Source: Planctomycetaceae bacterium
Lineage (GTDB): Bacteria; Planctomycetota; Planctomycetia; Gemmatales; Gemmataceae
NCBI GenBank assembly: GCA_013823135.1
Contig: PNLP01000004.1
Span: forward strand, 1 to 64,000
Length of the DNA: 64,000 bases
Direction of reading: 5' to 3'
Shown here in pieces: positions 7,970 through 17,785 of this stretch. A program made the translations under genes and the position numbers. Position 1 is the stretch's first letter. Each line of letters starts with the position of its first letter. Under the pieces are notes generated by a model that saw nothing but the letters and a program-made list of their open reading frames with translations, was not told the origin of the DNA and made no database searches.

Positions 7970-10507
7970 TCAGTTCCCGCTTACCTTCAACCTCGCCAGG
8001 GCAGAATTCGCCTCGGTTGTGAGGCGATGCCCAAGCGGACCACTCGCCCATTTGGTCAACACGACGCGAGCCTCGGGGGTGGCAAGGCTTTCCAAAACTT
8101 CAATCGCACGCGCAGCCCGGAGGTCGTCCGGTTTCGGTGGGCTCATCTCGATCCGCGTGGCCACCTCACCGGCGAGTTTGCGGACCTCGGCACTTTCGGA
8201 TTTCTCAATCACCTTGCGAAGTTGCGAAATCGCTTCGCCGCCAATCGCTTCCAGCTCCTTCACGGCTGCGGAACGGACCGGGAAGTCCTCGTCATCCAGA
8301 TCCTTGATGAGTTTGGTAATACGGCCCGGCACCGCGGCCACGGGAACGGCGATGCGTTCCCCGCATTGCTTCACCGCCTCGACCGGGTTGCGGTACAGCA
8401 GTTCCATCCCGCGTTGAGCGTTGGCAGGGTCGGGCGAGCCGAGTAACCGGAACGCCTCGTCGAACCCGGCGACCACTACCTCGGCCACCGCGCCGGCCTT
8501 GATGGGCACTTCCCAAACCAGGACCGTTCCATCTGTCGCGGACGACGCGATTCGGGTGCCCTCGCGATTCCACGCCAGCCCGGTCACAAAGCCATCATGG
8601 CCGTCGAAGGTTGCGACTGGATCCCCCGTGCCGATATCCCACACGGCGACTCGCCCATCGTGCCCACCCACAGCCAACCGGTTCGAGTCGTGCGAGAACG
8701 CCACGGAGATCCCGTCCCCGGCGGCTCCTTCCAGCTGGAATCGGCGGGCCACGGTGCCGAATCTGATGTCGAACACCACCACGTTGCCTGCGGCATCCCA
8801 CGCCACCAGCTTGCGACCATCCGGGGAGAAGGTTGTCCCGACCGAGGCCGGGATCGCGTTGAAGTCGAATCGTTTCTTACCGCTACTGACTTCCCACACG
8901 GTCAGCGGCCCAGCCGACCCCACCACAACGAGGCGGCCATCTGGAGAGATTGCCCCGCGTGACGGAGGCGACTCTTCCGACTTCCCGAAGCTAATGGTGC
9001 GGATGGTTTTCCCGGTAAGCACATTGCAAACCGAAACAGAACCTTGGAGGAACATCGCGATGCGGTTCCGGTCGCTCGCGCAGAATGCGGGTATCGGCAA
9101 GCCCGAACTGGATGGTACGGAGAGCTTCCCGACCACCTTTTGGGTATCCACGTCAATCACCTGCAACTCGAACTCCTCACCACCAACCACGGTCGTCGCT
9201 CGGCGCACCGTGGGATCCCATGTCGCTCCCTCTCCCTCATCGACTGGTAAATCGACAACCTTCGCGGGTTTCCCTGTCGCGGCGTCGAACGAATGGAGGC
9301 GCCCCTCGACGGTCAATGTCCAGAGAGTCTTCCCATCCGGCGAAAAGCCGGGTTGAAGCAGCGATGGCAGCCGCTCTGCCCCTGGTCCCTTGCCGGTTTT
9401 GGGGTTCCAGATCCGGATGCCGCCGCTCTGGTCAATCCCCGCGACAAAGGCCGCCCCCGGTGCGATGGTCAGCGGCGGATGAACGGCATCCTCGGGCGCT
9501 GCCAGCGGTTCTTTCGCTTCACCGGTCTCGGCATTCACCTCTACCACGTCCCCGCTTGCGGAAACGGCGTACACAACTTTCCCATCGTCGCTGAACCGCG
9601 GGCTCATGAACTCGCCCTCGGGTGCCTTGTACTCATCCGCGGGCTCCTCCGAGTCGGTGGGGTAAACTTGGAGTTTGTCGCCTGCAATGACGATTCGGGT
9701 GCCATCGGAGCTAAAGGCAAAGTCGGGGAAGTTGTGCTCCGCGCGGTATGTGCGAACCCGCTTGAAGGTACGGAGATCCCACAGGAAGATCCCCGTATCT
9801 TGCCCGCCACCCGCAAGCCAGCGCCCGTCCGACGAGTAGACCAATCGAGTCACTACCTGATCGCCGGGATACTTCAGTTCGCGGATGTGCTTCCCCGTTT
9901 CGAGGTCAATCAGCGTGACTTTCTGCTGCGAGCCCACCGCGAACGAACGAACATTGGGGTTCACAGCGAGGCATTGCGTGTTGTCTGGAAGGGTTTTTTC
10001 GGGCAACTCACGGATCTTGTTCACCACCGGGGTCCAGTGCTTGCAGCGTGAATCGTCGACGAACACGATGGTGCCGTCGCGGGCCATGGAGGCGAACTGC
10101 ACTGGCGAGTTCAACCTCGCGAGTTCCTTGCCCGTGGCGGGATCCCAAAGTCGGATACCATCGTACGTATTCGACATGCTGCCGAGAACCTTGCCATCAT
10201 GGGTGAACCCAAGGGCAATCGGTTCGGGGCCGTGGCGGAGTCGGACAGTACCATACCGGGCAACGGCACCCGCCGGAAGCGGGTCCCCGTGTCGGTCGAG
10301 TTTCGTGGGTGTGATGGGATTGCCTGCGAGCGGCCGAGAGGGTCGCGGGCGGGGTCGCGGCGGCTCATCGGGGTTCGGGTTAATGCCCGGAGGCAAGGGG
10401 CCACCGTTGTTGATGCCAGGAGGAGGGGCAACCACCCCCGGTGGCCTCTGTGCGATGGCCGGGGAAGCCAGAACAGCCAGCACGATGCCGCACGTCCACC
10501 GGGTCAT
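7970..10507 (-). CDS. Exported WD40-repeat protein with a helical C-terminal domain
   Basis: An 845-residue protein. The signal peptide (TCGIVLAVLASPAIAQ) is followed by a proline-rich spacer at about residues 20-60. Many WD40 blades follow, with recurrent endings such as RLWDPATG, LWDLRTFK, VWDIGTGD and VWEVPIKAG; the last blades (DGRVAVWDIGTG, HDGFVTGLAWNREG, SATDGTVLVWEV) are the clearest. Residues about 690-845 form a HEAT-like helical domain (ITKLIKDLDDEDFPVRSAAV, KELEAIGGEAISQLRKVI), a tail seen on many Gemmata WD40 proteins. ATG at 10507 was chosen for the signal peptide and the AGAGGAC upstream. It probably works as a periplasmic or surface interaction platform; partners are unknown. 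Confidence 0.9.
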   Translation of the reverse strand: MTRWTCGIVLAVLASPAIAQRPPGVVAPPPGINNGGPLPPGINPNPDEPPRPRPRPSRPLAGNPITPTKLDRHGDPLPAGAVARYGTVRLRHGPEPIALGFTHDGKVLGSMSNTYDGIRLWDPATGKELARLNSPVQFASMARDGTIVFVDDSRCKHWTPVVNKIRELPEKTLPDNTQCLAVNPNVRSFAVGSQQKVTLIDLETGKHIRELKYPGDQVVTRLVYSSDGRWLAGGGQDTGIFLWDLRTFKRVRTYRAEHNFPDFAFSSDGTRIVIAGDKLQVYPTDSEEPADEYKAPEGEFMSPRFSDDGKVVYAVSASGDVVEVNAETGEAKEPLAAPEDAVHPPLTIAPGAAFVAGIDQSGGIRIWNPKTGKGPGAERLPSLLQPGFSPDGKTLWTLTVEGRLHSFDAATGKPAKVVDLPVDEGEGATWDPTVRRATTVVGGEEFELQVIDVDTQKVVGKLSVPSSSGLPIPAFCASDRNRIAMFLQGSVSVCNVLTGKTIRTISFGKSEESPPSRGAISPDGRLVVVGSAGPLTVWEVSSGKKRFDFNAIPASVGTTFSPDGRKLVAWDAAGNVVVFDIRFGTVARRFQLEGAAGDGISVAFSHDSNRLAVGGHDGRVAVWDIGTGDPVATFDGHDGFVTGLAWNREGTRIASSATDGTVLVWEVPIKAGAVAEVVVAGFDEAFRLLGSPDPANAQRGMELLYRNPVEAVKQCGERIAVPVAAVPGRITKLIKDLDDEDFPVRSAAVKELEAIGGEAISQLRKVIEKSESAEVRKLAGEVATRIEMSPPKPDDLRAARAIEVLESLATPEARVVLTKWASGPLGHRLTTEANSALARLKVSGN

Positions 10508-10604
10508 GGTCTGTCCTCTGCGGATGTGGTCGAGGCCGCGCTCGCATTGGCTCGCGGCTAAACAGATGGATGCGATTCGCTGCAAGCCAATGCGAGCGTG
10601 ACCA

Positions 10605-13600
10605 TCACTTCGTTGGCTTCAACTCGGTCTTTGTCGTCCAGGCCAGAGCGTTGACAATCAACCGCGTGAAGTTCTCGTCCTTGAAGTCGTCGGGGTGCCC
10701 GAGAGAGGTGTAGAACACCCGCCGACCGTCCTTCTCACGCGTCCACGCCATCGGCTCGGACTCTTTCCCCATGCTCCCTTGGAGCAGAACAACAACATCG
10801 GCCGCGACGTTGGGGTTTTTATACAAGCTTCCGTTCGTCTTGAACGCCGCCACGCCCTTCAGGATGGGGTGATCCTTCTGTTTCTCTAAAATGTTCACAT
10901 CTGCAATCCCTTTCCCGAAGTGTCCTTGATAATCACCGCCCAGAATCTCCTTGTCCATCTCCAGCCACTTCTGAAACCCATGGCTCGCAGTGCGAATGCC
11001 AACAATCGGTTTCCCCGATTTGACATACTTCTTCACCGCGTCGAGCGCCTCGCCGTCGATTTGTAGCCGCCGCGTGAAGAAGATAGCCACATCGCACTTC
11101 TCCAGATTCTCTATGCCGGCGAGCATCGTGTCCTTCTCGGCCTTCGCCGAAATGAGAACGCATTCCACGGGGTAGTTCGCTTCGAGATGCTTCTTCAACC
11201 CCGCGAGCGAATCGTCCGACTTGTACTCGAAAGAACCGGACAGGAGCGCGACCTTTAACTTGGCTTTTGGCGAGCCCGGGGCGTTAGCCTTGGGAGTCGT
11301 CGCCGCATCGCTCACCAGAAACGCGAACAGGTCGGCGATCTCGGCGTCGCTCAGCGTGTCGAGTATCTTCTCCGGCATCAGCGAAATCGCCGACGGCTTG
11401 ATGTCCGCAATGTCCTTCTTTGCTATGACCGTCGTGACGACTTTATTGTCGATGAAATTGGAAAGTTCGACAGATTCGCCAACTTCCTTGGCGATGCCGA
11501 GTACCTTCCTTTCGTCGGTGGTCAGCACATTTTGCACGACGAACTCGGGGCGGATGTACCCGCTCGGATCGACGATCTGTGCGAGCATGTAGCCACGGTT
11601 CTTGCGGTCTGCGGTGGTAAGGTCGGGGCCGACCTTGCCGCCCTCGCCGTGGAACTGGTGGCACGCGGCACAGTGCTTCGTGAACAGCACTTTCCCGCGT
11701 GCGACGTCCGCTCCCTTCTCGCGGGGAATCTGTGCGTTCAACCAACTGATGCGAGCTTGCTTCTCGCCAGCGGTCGCCGGTGCGATCTTCCCGAACTGTT
11801 TCTCCACGAGTTCAGTCACCGCTTTATCGCCCAGTCCGATGGCAATACGGGCTTGATCGACAGTGAGATCGGTCTTGGGGAAAGTACCCTTCTCCAATCG
11901 CTTCAAAAGATCGAGTGCCCAAGTCGATCGCGCCAGCAGGAGTTGCACGGCCCGTTTCTTCACGCCGGCGGAATAACCGGGATACGCTGCAAGAACTGTT
12001 TCGCCGATCTTGGGATCGTCGTACCCTTCGAGAGCCGCAAGCACCGCGATTTTCACGGCATCGGATCGTTTCTCGCCAAGCAGACTCAGGAATGGTTCCT
12101 TTGTCGCCGGATCACGGACCTGTCGGAGCAAATCAATCATCGGCAGGCGTTCCGCATCGGTTGCATTGGGAAGCGTTGCCCTTTTGCGAACGGTCTCGAT
12201 CGCCGCAGCGTTGCCCAACCGGACAAGTAATCGCGTCACGGACGTGTCGCCCGTGTGTGTTTCGGCGAGTCGCACGAGAGCGGGCTCAAGCTGCTTGGCG
12301 GTTGGCGTGATCGCCGATGTAATCGCATGATCAAGCGGCCCGAGGATCAGGGGTGCCACTGCCTTGAACCCATCGGCGGGCTCGGCACGAAGGTCGTCGA
12401 TCAAGTGCTGCAACAGTTTCACAGACTCAGGTTTGTCGAGCGACACCAACCGGCGAATGGCACGGTCGAGAAGTGCAGGGTGAGCAGGCTTGCAGCGCAC
12501 CGTTCCTTCCTCAAGTGTTTGCATCCACGTTGCGGGTTCGTCCGCGAAAGTCGCTTCGATCGCCCACCAGATGAGCAGCATGATTTGCGGATCGACAGGG
12601 TCCAGTCTCGGGCTGAGAAGACCCCACACGATTGCTTTCGCATCGGCGATGGGGAGACGCTTCGCGGTGCAGGCGAGTTGAGCACGAACAATCGGGCTCT
12701 TCTCATTCAACGCGAGTTTCTCCAGTGCCGCCTTCGTCGCTGTGTCGCGAATCGTTTTGGTATCACCGAGCAAACGAACACCCCACGCCCGGACATACTC
12801 ATCGCGATGTTGGAAGCAAACGCGAGCCACCGACTCGTCGAACCCTGACGTGCTTGCGAGAGCCCACAGCCCTTCGAGAGCAGGTTCGCCCAACTCATCG
12901 GTCAACTGGTGATAGGCTTTCTCGGTCGATGGCCGATCAAGTTGTTTCATGCTCAGCAGTTCGCGGGCCTCGCGGCGGTACCACACGTTCGAGTGCTTCA
13001 GCAGTTCCAACAGTTCCGCAGTCGTCTTCTTCCTCAGGTCGAACGTGGGGTACTTCGGGCCACCCTTGTACTCGATGCGGTAAATGCGGCCGTTCGTCTT
13101 GTCCCAGTTGTCCACGGGGTCGAGGTGAGCCGCACGGCGGTCGTAGAAATCCACGACGTACACGCAGCCGTCCGGGCCCTGCAGCATGTCCACCGGGCGG
13201 AACCACGGGTCGTTCGCCTCGATCAACTCGCCGCCGTGACTCGCCTTGAACGACGACTTCACCGGTTCGAGTTTGTGCCAGTAGATCCCGTTCGAGAGGA
13301 TATTCGCGGCGATGTACTGATCGCGGAATTCCTTCGGGTATGCGTCGGCCTGATAGATAATGCCGCCGCAGGTGACGTGACCGCCCTTGAAACCCGTGTA
13401 CGGGACGTGCTCGAAGTAACCGTAGGTGTGCGGATTGTGCAGGGGGCCGTGCTTGCTGAAACCCTTGACGTAATACGCTCCCTGCATCTGGTGCAGACAC
13501 GCCACGCCGCCGTAGTTCGTCCCCGCGATCGCCTGGCCGTTCTTGTCGAAGTCGAGGCCGTAGGTGTTGCCCCCGCCCTCGCTAAAGAGTTCGAACCGCT

Positions 13601-14288
13601 TGGTCTTCGGATGGAAGCGCCAGATCCCTTGCTGGAACTCGACGACCGCGTCTTTCGGGTGCGTGAGGTTCTTGATCTTGCAGGTACTCGTGCTGCCGGC
13701 CGCACCGTAGAGCCAGCCGTCCGGACCGATTTGAAGCGAGTTCGCAAGCGAGTGCGTGTCATCCATGCCGAAGCCGGAGAGCAACACTTCGGGGTCGCCG
13801 TCGGGAACGTCGTCCTCGTCCTTGTCAGCGTAGAAGAGCAGGTATGGCGGCTGTGTAACATACACGCCGCCGTTCGCGATGCAGAAGCCGCTCGCGATGT
13901 TCAACCCCGTCACGAAGTCCTTGGATTTCTTGAAGACACCGTTCTCATCGGGGTCGAAGAGAATGGTGATCTTGTCCGCACCCTTCGGGCCGTGCGGCGG
14001 CGGCTCGGGCACTTTGTCCCAGATCGTGCGTAGATATTGATCCTGCTTCAGAGCCTTGAGGCCCGCGTAGTTGGGGTACTGGAGATATTGCAGAACCCAC
14101 ATCCGGCCGCGGTTGTCGAAGCTCATGCTGGTTGGCTGCCGAATCATCGGTTCGTGCGCCACGCAGCGCACCGAGAAGCCTTCGGGGAGTTTCATCCGCT
14201 TAACAGCTTCTTCGGGTGTGAAGCCTTGAGCGTCGGCGAGACTTGGAAGCGCCGCGAGGAACGGCAGAACGAGCGCTAGGCGATACAT
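10605..14288 (-). CDS. PVC-type membrane-bound dehydrogenase / HEAT / cytochrome c / ThuA fusion
   Basis: A 1227-residue exported protein. The signal peptide (LALVLPFLAALPSLADAQG) is followed by a beta-propeller dehydrogenase-like domain (to about 430; starts FTPEEAVKRMKLPEGFSV and includes GPDGWLYGAAGSTSTCKI and GPDGCVYVVDFYDRR). Helical HEAT-like repeats follow (about 440-860). A c-type cytochrome domain with CAACH lies near residue 875, ending LSDAEIADLFAFLVSD. A ThuA (trehalose utilisation, glutamine-amidotransferase-like) domain spans about 1010-1220 (KVALLSGSFEYKSDD to LGHPDDFKDENFTRLIVNAL). These PVC multidomain proteins are thought to oxidise sugars or other carbon compounds in the periplasm; the substrate is unknown. 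Carrying ThuA and cytochrome c on one chain is a known planctomycete arrangement. Confidence 0.93.
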   Translation of the reverse strand: MYRLALVLPFLAALPSLADAQGFTPEEAVKRMKLPEGFSVRCVAHEPMIRQPTSMSFDNRGRMWVLQYLQYPNYAGLKALKQDQYLRTIWDKVPEPPPHGPKGADKITILFDPDENGVFKKSKDFVTGLNIASGFCIANGGVYVTQPPYLLFYADKDEDDVPDGDPEVLLSGFGMDDTHSLANSLQIGPDGWLYGAAGSTSTCKIKNLTHPKDAVVEFQQGIWRFHPKTKRFELFSEGGGNTYGLDFDKNGQAIAGTNYGGVACLHQMQGAYYVKGFSKHGPLHNPHTYGYFEHVPYTGFKGGHVTCGGIIYQADAYPKEFRDQYIAANILSNGIYWHKLEPVKSSFKASHGGELIEANDPWFRPVDMLQGPDGCVYVVDFYDRRAAHLDPVDNWDKTNGRIYRIEYKGGPKYPTFDLRKKTTAELLELLKHSNVWYRREARELLSMKQLDRPSTEKAYHQLTDELGEPALEGLWALASTSGFDESVARVCFQHRDEYVRAWGVRLLGDTKTIRDTATKAALEKLALNEKSPIVRAQLACTAKRLPIADAKAIVWGLLSPRLDPVDPQIMLLIWWAIEATFADEPATWMQTLEEGTVRCKPAHPALLDRAIRRLVSLDKPESVKLLQHLIDDLRAEPADGFKAVAPLILGPLDHAITSAITPTAKQLEPALVRLAETHTGDTSVTRLLVRLGNAAAIETVRKRATLPNATDAERLPMIDLLRQVRDPATKEPFLSLLGEKRSDAVKIAVLAALEGYDDPKIGETVLAAYPGYSAGVKKRAVQLLLARSTWALDLLKRLEKGTFPKTDLTVDQARIAIGLGDKAVTELVEKQFGKIAPATAGEKQARISWLNAQIPREKGADVARGKVLFTKHCAACHQFHGEGGKVGPDLTTADRKNRGYMLAQIVDPSGYIRPEFVVQNVLTTDERKVLGIAKEVGESVELSNFIDNKVVTTVIAKKDIADIKPSAISLMPEKILDTLSDAEIADLFAFLVSDAATTPKANAPGSPKAKLKVALLSGSFEYKSDDSLAGLKKHLEANYPVECVLISAKAEKDTMLAGIENLEKCDVAIFFTRRLQIDGEALDAVKKYVKSGKPIVGIRTASHGFQKWLEMDKEILGGDYQGHFGKGIADVNILEKQKDHPILKGVAAFKTNGSLYKNPNVAADVVVLLQGSMGKESEPMAWTREKDGRRVFYTSLGHPDDFKDENFTRLIVNALAWTTKTELKPTK

Positions 14289-14423
14289 CGGCAGCAACTC
14301 CCGGAGAGCGGTTGGCAGGCAGCCAGACTGCAGGATGTTCCGGATGGCGCTGAAAAGCAAGCACCGATGTTGTGTACGAAACGCGATGACGGTAGGTTGT
14401 GGCAGTCCACAGAGGGGTTTTCG

Positions 14424-15107
14424 ATGCCAGCGAAATCAGTGGTTCAGTTCGAGATGATGGACGAGTTGCTCGCCAACCTCGGTGGCGTGTCACCGCACCG
14501 CATTCGCATGACTCCCACGCCCGGCACCGCAACCGAGCGCGATGTGCTGCGACTCTACGAGAAACACAAGCGTCTGTTCGAGTTGGTGGATGGCACTCTT
14601 GTGGAGAAAGGCATAGGAGCCGGGGAATCCTCTATCGCGGGTGACATCCTTCACTGGATCAAGAGCTATCTGGAACTGCATAACCAGAAGGGGCTGGTTC
14701 TTGGCGAGGCAGGAACGCTGAAGTTCCTGAAGAAACTCGTTCGCATCCCGGATGTCTCGTTCACTCGCTGGGATCGCTTACCCGGCGGTAAGGTACCGGC
14801 CGAGCCAATTCCGGATCTCGCTCCGGATCTGTGCGTCGAGGTTCTCAGCAAGGCGAACACGCGACTCGAGATGGAACGCAAGTTGAAGGAGTACTTTCTG
14901 GCCGGTGTGCTCCTCGTGTGGTTCGTGGACCCTAAACGACGAACCGTGCGCGTGTTCACATCGCCCGACGACGTAACTGAGTTGACCGAGACTGATACCC
15001 TTACCGGCGGTGATGTGCTGCCGGGGTTCTCCGTGCCAGTCACGCGATTGTTCGCCGATCTGGAAGAAGCTCCAAAGCCGACCAAACCCAAACGGAAGAA
15101 GAAGTGA
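14424..15107 (+). CDS. Uma2 family protein (PD-(D/E)XK nuclease fold)
   Basis: A 227-residue protein. The Uma2 core is readable: FELVDGTLVEKG near residue 55, RIPDVSFTRWDRLP near 110 (the PD of the nuclease motif), DLCVEVLSKANTRLEMERKL near 140 (the E-x-hydrophobic and following K helix), then YFLAGVLLVWFVDP. The tail is very basic (PKPTKPKRKKK). ATG at 14424 follows GAGGGG, and this start omits a non-conserved extension. Uma2 proteins are abundant in planctomycetes and cyanobacteria; their biological role is unproven despite the nuclease fold. It is transcribed divergently from the PVC dehydrogenase gene. Confidence 0.9.
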   Translation: MPAKSVVQFEMMDELLANLGGVSPHRIRMTPTPGTATERDVLRLYEKHKRLFELVDGTLVEKGIGAGESSIAGDILHWIKSYLELHNQKGLVLGEAGTLKFLKKLVRIPDVSFTRWDRLPGGKVPAEPIPDLAPDLCVEVLSKANTRLEMERKLKEYFLAGVLLVWFVDPKRRTVRVFTSPDDVTELTETDTLTGGDVLPGFSVPVTRLFADLEEAPKPTKPKRKKK

Positions 15108-15413
15108 ACCTCGCTGAGGCAACCAAGTTAATCTGACATTATTTCTTCCGATAGAATTTTTCCTCTGGCGGTTGATTCCGGATCTCGATGGATTGGTTCC
15201 GAAAGCAATATTTTCGTCGCAACTGACTATTTGGAAATGGTTTAATTTCATTCTGATATCGATTATTCCGGTCAAATGAAATGGTTCCGGATGGTTCCGG
15301 AGAGGGCGTCACTCTCGGCCAGAACCAATTAGAACTGCTTGAATGTTCCTGGCCATCTCGTCAAATCACTCCATCTCGCGGAAAAGATCCTCCCCCGTGG
15401 CGTCTCCCTCACA
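15108..15413 (+). promoter_or_regulatory. AT-rich gap with repeated TTCCG motifs upstream of the sigma factor
   Basis: This gap of 306 bases has no convincing gene. It is visibly AT-richer than its surroundings and holds six TTCCG words (15146, 15176, 15197, 15266, 15285, 15295). The last two belong to an exact tandem 10-base repeat at 15281-15300. The spread just before an ECF sigma gene suggests an operator or self-activated promoter, but no clear -35/-10 pair can be assigned by eye. Confidence 0.4.
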
Positions 15414-15890
15414 ATGACCGCGCGGCAGACCGCTGACCTGATCGCCTCACACGCGGCCGCCCTCACGCTGTTCGCGCGGCAATGGTGCGACAGCCCCGAG
15501 GACGCCGTGCAGGATGCGTTCTACAAACTCATTCGGCTGCGTACGCCGCCAGACGACCCGATCGCGTGGTTGTTCAAGGTGGTCCGCACCACAGCGATTG
15601 ATCTGGGTCGTTCGGCCCGCCGCAGGGCGAAGCGAGAGGTCGCGATCGCTCGGCCCGAACGGTGGTTCGCCGAACGCGAGATCGAAGGACTTGACGCAGA
15701 AGCCGCAATCGCTGCACTGGAATCGCTGCCAGGGGAACAACGCGAGGCAATCGTCGGACGGTTATGGGGCGGAATGACACTCGAGCAAGTAGCCATTGTG
15801 GCAGGTTGTTCGATCACGACCGCCCACCGACGATACGAAACCGGGTTACAGGTCCTGCGGGAAAGGCTAGGTGTGATATGCCCGAAATGA
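15414..15890 (+). CDS. ECF-type RNA polymerase sigma factor
   Basis: A 158-residue protein with the minimal two-domain layout of extracytoplasmic-function sigma factors. Region 2: AALTLFARQWCDSPEDAVQD, then AFYKLIRLRTPPDD and AWLFKVVRTTAIDLGRSARR. Region 4: ALESLPGEQREAIVGRLWGG, then MTLEQVAIVAGCSITTAHRR. It would direct RNA polymerase to a small regulon. ATG at 15414 is chosen because the protein then starts MTARQTADLI like relatives; no good Shine-Dalgarno is seen. Its last 13 bases overlap the start of the next gene (ATGCCCGAAATGA), implying translational coupling with a one-TM protein that may be its regulator. No classical zinc-binding anti-sigma motif is present there. Confidence 0.88.
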   Translation: MTARQTADLIASHAAALTLFARQWCDSPEDAVQDAFYKLIRLRTPPDDPIAWLFKVVRTTAIDLGRSARRRAKREVAIARPERWFAEREIEGLDAEAAIAALESLPGEQREAIVGRLWGGMTLEQVAIVAGCSITTAHRRYETGLQVLRERLGVICPK

Positions 15891-16294
15891 CGCCCGATCC
15901 CGTGCTCACGAAACTGGCGAAGTTCACCCCCGCTACCGTGGACCCCGCGGAATTGCTATTGGCAGTCGGCCGCGCGTCGGCTTGTACGCCATGGTTCTGG
16001 AAGGCAGCCGTCGCAAGTTCGTTGATCGTGAATGTGGTGTTTATCAGCTTGTTGGTGTTTCGTTCACCCGAATCGCCATACGTTGTTCCAGCCAAGCCAG
16101 CCGCGACTCCGGTGCTGGTCCAAGAACCCATCCCCGTTGTTGCACCTACTTCCCTGCCTGATCCGTGGAGTCTCCAGGCGCTCAACCGCGTCAACGATCC
16201 CGACCAACTTCCGAAGGCCGTGTGGCAATCGGAACTTACCCATTCTGGAAAGCCGCTTACAGTTCTCTCGGCCCGTTCGGGCGAACTCGACTGA
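15878..16294 (+). CDS. Single-pass membrane protein overlapping the sigma factor gene
   Basis: A 138-residue protein. A short cytosolic N-terminal part (TPDPVLTKLAKFTPATVDPA) is followed by one transmembrane segment at about residues 45-66 (AAVASSLIVNVVFISLLVF). An outer part rich in proline and valine follows. The gene starts inside the end of the sigma gene, and the 43-base gap to the next gene suggests one operon. The position is that of an anti-sigma factor or membrane co-regulator. The N-terminal part is too short for a full anti-sigma domain and carries no HxxxCxxC, so the role is inferred from position only. Confidence 0.65.
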   Translation: MPEMTPDPVLTKLAKFTPATVDPAELLLAVGRASACTPWFWKAAVASSLIVNVVFISLLVFRSPESPYVVPAKPAATPVLVQEPIPVVAPTSLPDPWSLQALNRVNDPDQLPKAVWQSELTHSGKPLTVLSARSGELD

Positions 16295-16337
16295 TGTTCT
16301 CGTACCCCATTCCATTTCTCCTTCAAGGAGGCACGCC

Positions 16338-17732
16338 ATGCGTCGCCAATGGTCCCTGTCTGTAACCGCCTTGCTCATCACAAGTTTGTCAGCAGTTACC
16401 GCTCAACCACCGAAGGCCCCTGCGGAGGGTAAGTGGATCATCCCCCTCACGGTGGATGCGACGGCAACGCCGAGGCCAGCGTTGAAATACCGCTTGCTCC
16501 CCGAACTGCGCGAACTCCAGACCGGTAACCAGATTCAGGCGTTCTACAAGTGTTTCTTCGAGCAGAACTACCTGTTCCACAACAAGGAATCGACCGACAA
16601 CCAGCAGAAGTGGATGGATGCTCCGCTCAAGGAACTTGCCGGGGTGAAGGAGTTGGTTGGCTATGGCGGAACAGCCGCCAAGCAGGCGAACTACGCCGCA
16701 CGACTCGATGCCGTTGACTGGCAGATCACCAATCAGGCCAAGGCCGAGGGCGTTTACCTGTTGCTGCCCGATGTCCAGCAGATGCGGTCTCTGGCCACGG
16801 TCCTGAAGGTACGTGTCCGTGGTGAGATCGCACGCGGTGAGTTCGATAACGCGATCCAGACGCTTCAAACCATGTTCGCACTCGGTCGCATCTTCAACGA
16901 CCACCCCACGCTCATCGGCCACCTTGTTGGAATCGCAATCACTTCCAGCGCACTCGCGGAGGTCGAGGAGTTCGTTCAGGAACCCGGCGCACCAAACCTG
17001 TTCTGGGCGCTAACTGACTTACCGACACCGTTCATCGACCTCCGCAAGGGAAGCCAGGGCGAAAAACTGCTGGTGTCGAAGGAGTTTGAAATACTGGGGA
17101 AAGGAACGTCAGTCGAAGACCGCGAGTTGAAGGCTCTCCTCAAACGGTTCGACCCGCTCGTCGGGTTGAGCAACGGCGGCAAGTTCGACATGAAGCCGAG
17201 TGTTTGGTACGCCGTGCGAGCTGAGGATAAGGCTGAAGTCACTGCGGCCCGGGACCGGCTCTCGAAATTGAACCCCAAGCCCGCCGAACTCGACAAGTTC
17301 TCTACGCTGCAGACCATCCTGGCCGATGACTTCTCCCAGTACGAGGTGGATCTGGACGAGTTCGTAAAGTGGTCGAACCTTCCGTTCTGGCAACTTCCCG
17401 CCGACTTCGCCACGCAAAAACGCGCCGCCGGTCCGTTCGGCGAACTGCTGCCGGCGTGGTACAAGGTGATGCTGGCGAAAGTCCGACTGCAACAGCACTT
17501 CGCACTGATTGTCGTTGGGGAAAGCATCCGGGCCTACGCCGCAGTAAATAGTGGGAAACTCCCTGGGAGCCTCGACGCCGTGAAACTGCCGCTGCCGGTC
17601 GATCCGGTGACGGGGAAACCATTTGCATATGAGGTGAAGGATGACAAAGCCGTGCTGTCCGCTACCCCACCCGCCGATCAGATCAAGAACCCCGCCCACA
17701 ACAGGGTGTACGAGATCACGATTCGGAAGTGA
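16338..17732 (+). CDS. Exported protein of unknown function in the sigma-factor operon
   Basis: A 464-residue protein. The signal peptide (SLSVTALLITSLSAVTA) is cut near residue 22. The mature part is mostly helical (RLDAVDWQITNQAKAEGVYL; EFDNAIQTLQTMFALGRIFN), with a final beta section (VDPVTGKPFAYEVKDDKAVL). AAGPFGELLPAWYKVMLAKV, then RLQQHFALIVVGESIRAYAA, resembles a pattern found in families of planctomycete exported proteins, ending in a pilin-like 'GKLPGSLDAV...DPVTGKPF' signature. AAGGAGG lies 11 bases before ATG 16338. It is probably the output gene of the sigma/one-TM pair. No enzymatic motif is seen. Confidence 0.75.
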   Translation: MRRQWSLSVTALLITSLSAVTAQPPKAPAEGKWIIPLTVDATATPRPALKYRLLPELRELQTGNQIQAFYKCFFEQNYLFHNKESTDNQQKWMDAPLKELAGVKELVGYGGTAAKQANYAARLDAVDWQITNQAKAEGVYLLLPDVQQMRSLATVLKVRVRGEIARGEFDNAIQTLQTMFALGRIFNDHPTLIGHLVGIAITSSALAEVEEFVQEPGAPNLFWALTDLPTPFIDLRKGSQGEKLLVSKEFEILGKGTSVEDRELKALLKRFDPLVGLSNGGKFDMKPSVWYAVRAEDKAEVTAARDRLSKLNPKPAELDKFSTLQTILADDFSQYEVDLDEFVKWSNLPFWQLPADFATQKRAAGPFGELLPAWYKVMLAKVRLQQHFALIVVGESIRAYAAVNSGKLPGSLDAVKLPLPVDPVTGKPFAYEVKDDKAVLSATPPADQIKNPAHNRVYEITIRK

Positions 17733-17785
17733 TGCAACGGGGGAAGTGAAGTCACAAAGCGAGGTGGGCAGCACGCGTGTGGTGG

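Noticed and set aside
12909-14033. A 374-codon open frame antisense to the PVC dehydrogenase gene
   Set aside because: Valine/arginine-rich product without motif, fully inside a well-supported gene.
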